This document shows positions 1-4,490 of a stretch of 5,683 nt of DNA, piece by piece. Under the pieces are notes generated by a model. That model was given only the letters and a program-made list of their open reading frames with translations, was not told the origin of the DNA and searched no databases. The stretch is from JBBSUX01 sp038234045 (GTDB lineage Bacteria; Pseudomonadota; Gammaproteobacteria; Burkholderiales; Burkholderiaceae_C). The first letter of the stretch is position 1, and each line of letters opens with the position of its first letter. The position numbers and the translations under genes were made by a program. The stretch lies in contig JBBSUX010000223.1 of NCBI GenBank assembly GCA_038234045.1, positions 1 to 5,683 of the forward strand. Direction: 5' to 3'.

Positions 1-101
1 ATGTGTTCGAATACATTGAGGTCTACTACAATCGACAGAGGCTCCACTCCCGACTTGGATACTTCAGCCCTGAAGAATTCGAGCTATCCCAAGTCGCTTA
101 G
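1..101 (+). CDS. IS3-family transposase OrfB, C-terminal fragment (5' truncated by window edge)
   Basis: The frame is open at the left edge and has codons starting at position 3. It encodes about 32 residues ending in a TAG stop at 99-101. The peptide contains the typical C-terminus of IS3-family DDE transposases (rve integrase core): an F-E-Y-I-E-V-Y-Y-N-R-Q-R-L-H-S stretch, then L-G-Y-F-S-P-E-E-F, the region that follows the catalytic glutamate. The catalytic triad itself lies outside the window. The enzyme would cut and join the IS ends. The stop codon overlaps, on the opposite strand, the stop codon of the neighbouring permease. The family call is firm; the subgroup is not resolved. Confidence 0.88.
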   Translation, partial: VFEYIEVYYNRQRLHSRLGYFSPEEFELSQVA

Positions 102-1258
102 ACAGGTGTCCGGTAAATGGGGGCAAGATCAGTTGCTTTTTGGTCGCACTGGTCGGACGCCGGTCGGTTCCAAGATTTGAGCATGGCCCAGGCCATTGCG
201 GTCAGCGGCACGGCCAGGAAAGTCCCTGCGACTCCACCGAGAATCGCGCCAACGCTGAGCGTCAGAATGATCGCGAGGGGATGCAGGTGCAACCACTTGC
301 CCAACACCAGTGGCGACAAAACGGTGCCTTCGAGCTGATTAACCGCGAGCACGACGCCGGCAACCCATGGCGCGGCGCTGAAATCCACCGTTACCAGTGC
401 CACTAACGCAGCGACAGCTCCGGACACGGTTGCACCGACGATGGGCACGAACGCACCGATGAAGACCAGGATCGATAGCGGCACGGCGAGGGGCACATCT
501 AGAACCCATAAGGCCCCGCCGATCAGGGCCGTGTCCACCAACGCCACGATGGCGGTACCGCGCAGGTAACCTCCCAAAACCGTCACGCCTTCGCAGCCGC
601 TAGTGAAGGCTTTTTCGCGGAGCAATGGGCTGAAGGGGCGGATCAGGAACGTCCAGATCCCAGGTCCATCCTTGAGCAGAAAAAACAATACGAAAAGGCC
701 CAGGATGATTCCAGTAGCTACCTGCGCGACGCCGTAAACGCCGGCGATGGCGTCAGCGCCAAATTCTTTGCTGGTGAAAAAATTGGCCACCGAATTGCCG
801 GCGTCATTAATCTGCGCTTCGCTCAGCGGCAGCGGGCCTTCGCGCAGATAACGCAAGGCACGATTCAGACCTTCCGCTGCTGCTTCCTGCATGCTGCCAA
901 ACTGCGACTGCATCCTAACCACGGCGTACGCAATCGCACCACCTACACCCACGCCCCCGATCAACAGTGCGAACACCGCTGCCAGCGCATTGGGCATGTG
1001 CGGTTTGAGCAGTCGCATCAGTGGCTGCAACGCGGCAGCGACAATCAGCGCAACCAAGATCGGCAAGACCAGCAACTTCAATCGATACGCCACGTACAAA
1101 GGCAACACAACGAAGCCCAAGATAAGCAACGACTGGAGCGCGCGTGTGGCGAGTCGACCGACGGCATCGGACCACAGTGCAAGAGCGTTCGGCGCGTGTT
1201 CCGGACCGATCACAGCAGCGCCAATGTCCGGGTTTTCGTGCTCGAATGATTCGTTCAT
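98..1258 (-). CDS. AI-2E/PerM-family membrane permease with IS-derived C-terminal tail
   Basis: This 386-residue polytopic inner-membrane protein belongs to the AI-2E transporter (PF01594, PerM/YdiK-like) family, whose members are variously linked to export of autoinducer-2 or other small solutes or to ion antiport; the substrate cannot be told here. Hydrophobic segments lie near residues 43-60, 62-80, 91-114, 176-196, 236-255, 258-280, 282-308 and 326-358. A hydrophilic loop follows the third. Family-typical motifs are F-L-L-K-D-G (193-198), G-Y-L-R-G-T (230-235), G-A-F-V-P-I-V-G-A (268-276) and the N-Q-L-E-G stretch with P-L-V-L-G-K (307-321). The start is ATG at 1258 with only a weak GGA-type ribosome site. 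Residues 377-386 (DLAPIYRTPV) and the TAA stop are encoded by the IS3 end. The membrane core looks complete, so the protein may still work, but the native tail is lost. Confidence 0.9.
   Translation of the reverse strand: MNESFEHENPDIGAAVIGPEHAPNALALWSDAVGRLATRALQSLLILGFVVLPLYVAYRLKLLVLPILVALIVAAALQPLMRLLKPHMPNALAAVFALLIGGVGVGGAIAYAVVRMQSQFGSMQEAAAEGLNRALRYLREGPLPLSEAQINDAGNSVANFFTSKEFGADAIAGVYGVAQVATGIILGLFVLFFLLKDGPGIWTFLIRPFSPLLREKAFTSGCEGVTVLGGYLRGTAIVALVDTALIGGALWVLDVPLAVPLSILVFIGAFVPIVGATVSGAVAALVALVTVDFSAAPWVAGVVLAVNQLEGTVLSPLVLGKWLHLHPLAIILTLSVGAILGGVAGTFLAVPLTAMAWAMLKSWNRPASDQCDQKATDLAPIYRTPV
101..131. repeat. IS3-family terminal inverted repeat
   Basis: On the minus strand this 31-bp end begins TGATCTTGCCCCC and runs inward to GGACACCTGTC, directly abutting the transposase stop. 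Ending almost at the stop codon is normal for IS3-family right ends. The inner part contains a short palindrome (GACA-GG-TGTC, 101-110). The same bases also encode the last ten residues of the permease on the minus strand. Confidence 0.7.
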
Positions 1259-1352
1259 TTTATTCCATGCCTCGCCGCAACCGCCGCACCGTTCGTGTGG
1301 AGCGGCTCACAGCCGGTTGCACGTCTCGTGTAAACAGATCGTCGTGCCGCTT

Positions 1353-1369
1353 CGGCGGAGCTTCCGCCG
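1353..1369. other. Hairpin upstream of the permease
   Basis: A 7-bp perfect stem, CGGCGGA/TCCGCCG, encloses a 3-nt loop. It lies just downstream (on the minus strand) of the candidate permease promoter, so it would fall at the 5' end of the leader RNA. It has no U-tract, so it is not a convincing terminator. A role as operator or RNA-stabilising stem is only possible. Confidence 0.4.
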
Positions 1370-1374
1370 GCCTG

Positions 1375-1403
1375 AATATAACCTGGTAAATGGATCGTTT
1401 GAA
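1375..1403 (-). promoter_or_regulatory. Candidate sigma-70 promoter for the permease
   Basis: Read on the minus strand, a -35-like TTCAAA (1403-1398; 4 of 6 to consensus) and a -10-like TATATT (1380-1375; 5 of 6) are separated by exactly 17 bp. Transcription would begin near 1368 and leave a leader of about 110 nt before the ATG at 1258. It sits between the MITE-like repeat and the permease. The assignment rests on sequence match only. Confidence 0.4.
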
Positions 1404-1426
1404 CGTCGTGGGCGACGCGGGCATCG

Positions 1427-1464
1427 TTAAGGCAACGCTGATCAAGTGGCACAACCGTCATGAC
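1427..1464 (+). repeat. Intergenic repeat, copy 1 (left arm)
   Basis: This 38-bp copy matches 32 of 38 positions of the inverted copy that ends at 1718, and also the start of the copy at 2529. Similarity stops near 1464, so this is the shortest of the three copies, either a bare terminal repeat or a truncated one. Confidence 0.75.
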
Positions 1465-1601
1465 ACTCAGAAGGTTTGCCGGCCGTGCTGCGTGGCGAAG
1501 TGAAGGCTGGTTGCGTTGACCAGCCGCGCGGTGCGGTTGGCGAACCCTCTGAACGCCACCTGTTTTAATTGAAATCAATCGGTTAGGCGACACCTGTCTG
1601 C

Positions 1602-1718
1602 GCGCATCTCTTTGGTGCACTGCCTTGAAGGACGGCCAGTCCATCTGCGCCAGCGCGCCGCGATCTGCACGCAGACACGTGGCGTGAGGATTGCGCCACT
1701 TGATCAGTGTTGCCTTAA
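1602..1718 (-). repeat. Intergenic repeat, copy 2 (117 bp, inverted)
   Basis: Read on the minus strand from 1718, the first 88 bp (to 1631) match the copy at 2529-2616 at about 82 of 88 positions. The next 29 bp (1630-1602) match 2859-2887 at 25 of 29. This copy is therefore continuous where the third copy is split. The shared core includes GCAGATCGCGGCGCGCTGGC and GCAGATGGACTGGCCGTC. Confidence 0.85.
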
Positions 1719-1893
1719 TGAAAACCGTGATGGCAGCGAGCCGGTTGCGCAACGTATGAGCTGCCATTTGCGCTCATCACCCTGACGACTTGGATATACC
1801 ATTGTTGTGACTTCGACAGCCTCAAGCACGCTTCGTCAGATGCTCAAGCTTACCTGATCAGATAGACCTGAGCGGTTCGTCATTCACTTTTTT

Positions 1894-1897
1894 GGAG
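1894..1897 (+). promoter_or_regulatory. Ribosome binding site of the DUF421 gene
   Basis: GGAG lies 7 nt before the ATG at 1905 in an A-rich context (GGAGAAAAATAATG). It is the clearest host-gene ribosome site in the window and fixes the start. The 1719-1890 stretch upstream holds no promoter that I would defend. Confidence 0.7.
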
Positions 1898-1904
1898 AAA
1901 AATA

Positions 1905-2465
1905 ATGAACATTCTTTCCTGGATTATCGCCGAACCGGGGACCTTGATAATGATTCCGCTGACCGGCGTAGGCATTTATTTGGCGATGGTCGCTCTCACC
2001 CGTGTCGCGGGATTGCGCAGCTTCTCCAAGATGTCCAGCACGGATTTTGCGACCACGGTGGCGATTGGCTCCGTTATTGCTTCAGTCTTGCTGAGTCCGC
2101 ACCCATCGCTCTTGGCCGGCGCGCTGGCGCTGACGACCGTTTATGGAATCCAGGCGCTGGTAACGTGGGGTCGCAGTCGGGCGCGTTGGGTGACGCGCGC
2201 CATCGACAACGAACCCATCCTTTTAATGGCACGTCAGCAGATTTTGTACGAGCACCTAAAAACGGCGCGCGTCAGCATAAGCGACTTGAATGAAAAATTG
2301 CGGGGCGCAGGAATTGCACACCCTGAGGAGGTACTTGCCGTGGTCATGGAGACTACTGGGAGTGTGTCGGTGCTTAAGAAATCGCAAAAGTTTGATCTCG
2401 CCATCTTTTCAGACGTACGCGGTGTAGATCTGTTGGCTGCTCACTTCAATGACTCCTTGGCCTGA
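1905..2465 (+). CDS. DUF421 (YetF/YcaP-type) membrane protein
   Basis: This 186-residue protein has the DUF421 family layout: three N-terminal membrane segments (about residues 8-32, 48-64 and 68-88) and then a small soluble C-terminal domain (about 95-165). The helix 1-2 connection carries the family-like R-x-x-G-x-R-x-x-x-x-M-x-x-x-D-F block (residues 33-48) followed by a G-S pair. The soluble part opens with the typical N-E-P-I-L-L-M segment (102-108) and continues through L-x-x-A-R-V-S-I-S-D-L to a V-M-E-T-x-G-S-V-S-V-L strand (147-157). Proteins of this family are poorly characterised; B. subtilis YetF is linked to spore biology, but in proteobacteria no firm role is known. The gene is intact, stands alone and is flanked by repeat elements on both sides. 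Confidence 0.9.
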   Translation: MNILSWIIAEPGTLIMIPLTGVGIYLAMVALTRVAGLRSFSKMSSTDFATTVAIGSVIASVLLSPHPSLLAGALALTTVYGIQALVTWGRSRARWVTRAIDNEPILLMARQQILYEHLKTARVSISDLNEKLRGAGIAHPEEVLAVVMETTGSVSVLKKSQKFDLAIFSDVRGVDLLAAHFNDSLA

Positions 2466-2528
2466 CGTTCGAGTGCTTGTGCGGCGTGGGAGCACGCAGT
2501 CGACTCAAGATCGAGCACATCGGCCGCG

Positions 2529-2616
2529 TTAAGACAACGCTGATCAAGTGGCGCAATCGTCACGCGACCTGTCCGCGTGCAGATCGCGGCGCGCTGGCGC
2601 AGATGGACTGGCCGTC
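2529..2616 (+). repeat. Intergenic repeat, copy 3, proximal part
   Basis: These 88 bp match copy 2 (minus strand, 1718-1631) at about 93% identity, beginning TTAAGACAACGCTGATCAAG and ending GACTGGCCGTC. They start 63 bp after the DUF421 stop codon. Together with copies 1 and 2 this means the repeat family flanks the DUF421 gene on both sides, with copy 2 and copy 3 in inverted orientation. Confidence 0.85.
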
Positions 2617-2858
2617 TCGGCAGCCGCTCGGCAACTGCTCCTGCATTGCCCTACCTCCTGCATCCCTGCAGTCGTCCTGCGTTGTGCTGCACAAGGATGT
2701 GCGAATGCCGCGAGCGCAGGATGCGCTGGAGCGGCCTCTCGACTGTTGTTTTAGACGCAGTTCTCGACCGCTTGTTCCCGACGCGGTTCTACCGCATCCA
2801 TCCTTGGATGCGTACCTCCCTCGTCCATGGGGTCGTACCCCCTGCATCCATGCAGTCG
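2617..2858. repeat. 242-bp palindrome-rich segment splitting repeat copy 3
   Basis: Relative to copy 2 this segment is extra sequence between two otherwise colinear parts of the repeat. It holds a 22-bp direct repeat with two mismatches (2653-2674 and 2837-2858, each centred on a CTGCATCC-type palindrome), and a strong hairpin with an 8-bp stem, CGCATCCA-TCCT-TGGATGCG (2793-2812). The second direct-repeat copy ends exactly at the right junction. No protein is recognisable. It could be a small inserted REP-like element, or copy 2 may be an internally deleted form. Confidence 0.55.
2793..2812. other. Hairpin with 8-bp perfect stem
   Basis: CGCATCCA pairs with TGGATGCG around a TCCT loop. It is followed within 40 bp by a second palindrome (CTGCAT-CC-ATGCAG, 2842-2855). 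No T-run follows, so a rho-independent terminator is not supported. The pair resembles REP-type extragenic palindromes. Confidence 0.55.
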
Positions 2859-2887
2859 CTTTAAGGCAGCGCAACAGAGAGATGCGC
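2859..2887 (+). repeat. Intergenic repeat, copy 3, distal part
   Basis: These 29 bp (CTTTAAGGCAGCGCAAC, then GAGAGATGCGC) match the distal part of copy 2 (minus strand 1630-1602) at 25 of 29 positions, which restores colinearity after the 242-bp segment. From here to 2996 I see no gene or clear regulatory site. Confidence 0.75.
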
Positions 2888-2996
2888 ACGATGCGCCAGC
2901 GTGCGGTGGCGAACGCACTATGTGCGATGCCGCACAGAGTGGGAGAAGGCGATTACGTCACACTGATGACAATGCAATCCTGCCAGCGCAGTAATC

Positions 2997-3591
2997 ATGA
3001 GTGATCGCGCGTTCACGGTGCTTGTTGTCTCGGATAACTCCGCCGATGGCGAATTGGTGCAGACCGCGCTGACAGGGCCGAGGAGCACTGGACTGCAACT
3101 GGAACGGGTCGCCCGGCTTTCCGATGCGATCGAACGGCTGGCCCGGTGGGGGATTGACGCGGTTTTGCTTGATCCCTTTCTGCCGACAGCCAAGGTATTG
3201 ATACGTTTGAGGCCATTTTTTGGGCGGCGCCACTGATCCCGATCCTGCTTCTTGTGAGTGGGGAAGGCGACGAGGATATCGCCAGGACAGCGACACAGCT
3301 CGGCGCCCAGGACTATCTGCACAGAGAGCACCTCGACCCATACTGGCTTCCGCGAATGCTGCGCGGTGTGATCGAGCGCAGGGAGATCGAGGAGGCGCTG
3401 TTCGCGGAGCAGGAGCGCGCACGAGTGACGCTGGACTCCATCGGCGATGCCGTCCTGAGCACCGACATTGCGGGCAACGTTTTCTATCTCAATTCGGTTG
3501 CGGAAAAGATGACAGGCTGGTCCTGCGACGAAGCGAGAGGCCGATCGCTCGCCGAGGTTTTCCGAATCTTTGATGCAAACCGCCAGCCATC
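2997..3591 (+). pseudogene. Response-regulator receiver-PAS signalling protein, frameshifted and cut by IS21
   Basis: The ATG at 2997 opens a receiver-like domain (V-L-V-V-S-D-N-S-A-D, then A-V-L-L-D-P-F-L-P with D59 as the likely phospho-acceptor). The frame then fails: after CCG at 3183-3185 one base is missing, and reading on in the +2 frame restores D-S-Q-G-I-D-T-F-E-A and L-L-V-S-G-E-G-D-E-D. The repaired frame continues through A-Q-D-Y-L-H, a coiled linker rich in E and R, and a PAS domain start (L-D-S-I-G-D-A-V-L-S-T-D, then M-T-G-W). It is cut within the PAS domain at about 3591 by the IS21 element, whose end adds a short tail to TGA at 3614-3616. Proteins with this receiver-PAS order usually continue into GGDEF, EAL or kinase domains; the missing part is not visible. 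There is no clear ribosome site. An in-frame stop at 2967 leaves no alternative ATG or GTG upstream. Confidence 0.88.
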
Positions 3592-3599
3592 TGCCCACT

Positions 3600-3674
3600 T
3601 TCGCCACCACAACTGACCAGCTTCGCCAACAAAACTGACCGCGAGCGGCACGCGGATTGACCGGCTTCGCCAAC
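3600..3674. repeat. IS21 terminal multiple repeats
   Basis: A unit TTCGCCA-CACAACTGACC (3600-3618) recurs 22 bp later (3622-3640) with 17 of 19 matches. The overlapping motif CTGACCAGCTTCGCCAAC (3613-3630) recurs as TTGACCGGCTTCGCCAAC (3657-3674) with 16 of 18. Such repeated short motifs next to the tips are characteristic of IS21-family elements, where they are taken to be transposase-binding sites. Confidence 0.75.
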
Positions 3675-3737
3675 GCGCTGCCCACCGTCGCCAGCAAGGT
3701 GCCCATCTCCGCGATCACGCTGCCCAGCGCTGGCAGC

Positions 3738-4478
3738 CTACTGACCACCTCGGCTCTTCACCCGTCTCATCGATTCACCCTTCAGGTCCAACTTGACGCT
3801 GCTGTGAACGAGCCGATCCAGAATCGCGTCAGCCAAGGCCGGATCGTTGATGTAGTTGTGCCAGTCCTTTACCGGCATCTGTCCAAGGATGATCGTGGCA
3901 CCGGCACCAACGCGGTCATCCAGCACTTCAAGCAGATCCGAGCGCCCACGGTTCGCCAGTGCGGTCAGCCCGAAATCGTCGAGGATCAGCAACTGCGCCT
4001 TGGCCAACTGGTTGCGTTGCCGCGCAATCGTTCCATCCTCGTGCCCGATGGCCATCTCTTCCAGCAGCCTAGCAGTCCGTCGATACGCCACCGTGAGTCC
4101 CTGGCGGGCAGCCTGCACACCAAGCGCACAACCGACCCATGTCTTTCCGGTGCCAGTCGATCCAGTGATCAGCACATTTCGATGCGCCGTGATCCAGGAA
4201 CAGGTCAACAGCTCTGCCATCACCGCCTTGTCCAAACCGCGCCCCGACCGATAGTCGATATCTTCGGGCGCCGCCATCACTTTGAGCTTGGCGTTCTTCA
4301 GGATGCGTTGATAGCGCTGATTATCGCGCTGAGCACGTTCCGCTTCGACCATCATTTGCACGCGCTGTTCGAATGCCAGGCTGGTGAATACCGAATCGGT
4401 CATTTGCTGAGCAAATGCTTCGGCCATACCAGTCAGGCGAAGCTCGCGTAACTGTTCGATGGTGTGTTGGTGGTTCAT
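3738..4478 (-). CDS. istB: IS21-family helper ATPase IstB
   Basis: This 246-residue AAA+ protein (DnaC-like) assists IstA in IS21 transposition by remodelling target DNA and activating the transposase. It has an N-terminal helical region (residues 1-70) with a T-I-E-Q-L-R-E-L-R-L-T-G-M start typical of IstB, a Walker A motif G-S-T-G-T-G-K-T (106-113), a Walker B L-L-I-L-D-D-F-G (163-170), and the conserved P-V-K-D-W-H block (202-207). At the usual sensor-1 position the sequence reads I-L-G-Q-M-P, where many IstB proteins have S-Q-L-P. ATG at 4478 is chosen over the in-frame GTG at 4508, because it is preceded by AGGAG and gives the usual N-terminus. The length is normal and the gene appears intact. 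Confidence 0.95.
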   Translation of the reverse strand: MNHQHTIEQLRELRLTGMAEAFAQQMTDSVFTSLAFEQRVQMMVEAERAQRDNQRYQRILKNAKLKVMAAPEDIDYRSGRGLDKAVMAELLTCSWITAHRNVLITGSTGTGKTWVGCALGVQAARQGLTVAYRRTARLLEEMAIGHEDGTIARQRNQLAKAQLLILDDFGLTALANRGRSDLLEVLDDRVGAGATIILGQMPVKDWHNYINDPALADAILDRLVHSSVKLDLKGESMRRVKSRGGQ

Positions 4479-4485
4479 AGTAAAT

Positions 4486-4490
4486 CTCCT
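4486..4490 (-). promoter_or_regulatory. istB ribosome binding site overlapping the istA stop
   Basis: On the minus strand AGGAG (4490-4486) lies 7 nt before the istB ATG at 4478 and shares bases with the istA TAG stop (4491-4489). A ribosome finishing istA therefore ends on the istB Shine-Dalgarno, which favours coupled translation of the two subunits. Confidence 0.8.

Larger units (their letters stand above)
1..131 (+). mobile_element. Right-hand end of an IS3-family insertion sequence (partial)
   Basis: This segment is the 3' end of a transposase reading frame followed at once by a terminal inverted repeat whose outer end reads TGATCTTG on the minus strand, as in the TGA-starting ends of many IS3-family elements. 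The rest of the IS lies left of the window, so its identity, the other inverted repeat and the target duplication cannot be seen. The outer boundary at 131 is inferred from the TGATC terminus and from where permease-like coding sequence resumes. Confidence 0.75.
1427..1718. mobile_element. MITE-like intergenic element bounded by 38-bp imperfect inverted repeats
   Basis: The element begins TTAAGGCAACGCTGATCAAG and ends with the inverted complement of TTAAGGCAACACTGATCAAG. Over 38 bp the two arms match at 32 positions. It is 292 bp long, encodes no recognisable protein, and contains a further hairpin (stem GGCTGGT/ACCAGCC, 1505-1525). Size, inverted ends and lack of a transposase fit a miniature inverted-repeat element. 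No obvious target duplication flanks it, so it could also be two separate repeat copies that lie head to head by chance or rearrangement. No parent IS is recognised. Confidence 0.5.

Noticed and set aside
891..1430. Plus-strand open frame of 179 residues antisense to the permease
   Set aside because: It lies opposite a well-supported membrane-protein gene and shows low-complexity S/T/P composition expected of the complementary strand.
1255..1767. 170-residue minus-strand open frame across the intergenic region
   Set aside because: It is made of repeat copies 1 and 2, has no ribosome site or family resemblance, and ends at the permease start; it is best explained as an open frame by chance in GC-rich repeat DNA.
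2480..2515. Possible terminator after the DUF421 gene (GTGCT...AGCAC)
   Set aside because: The stem is only 5 bp with a long loop and no T-run follows, so it does not meet the standard for a rho-independent terminator.
2529..2887. CRISPR-like repeat array
   Set aside because: The repeats are few, of unequal spacing, partly inverted and long; there are no regular spacers and no cas genes.
2477..3004. 175-residue plus-strand open frame sharing the T-L-I-K-W-R-N-R-H-A-T-C peptide with the intergenic repeats
   Set aside because: The same peptide can be read in all three repeat copies, but substitutions between copies are both silent and amino-acid changing, reading frames diverge outside the repeat, and there is no start signal. 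The DNA repeat explains the shared peptide.
2918..3748. 276-residue minus-strand open frame across the receiver/PAS region and the IS21 end
   Set aside because: It spans the IS21 boundary and lies opposite sequence with clear receiver and PAS motifs; it is a shadow of the pseudogene.
3657..4451. 264-residue plus-strand open frame antisense to istB
   Set aside because: istB has Walker A and B motifs and full family length on the other strand; the plus-strand frame shows no family features.
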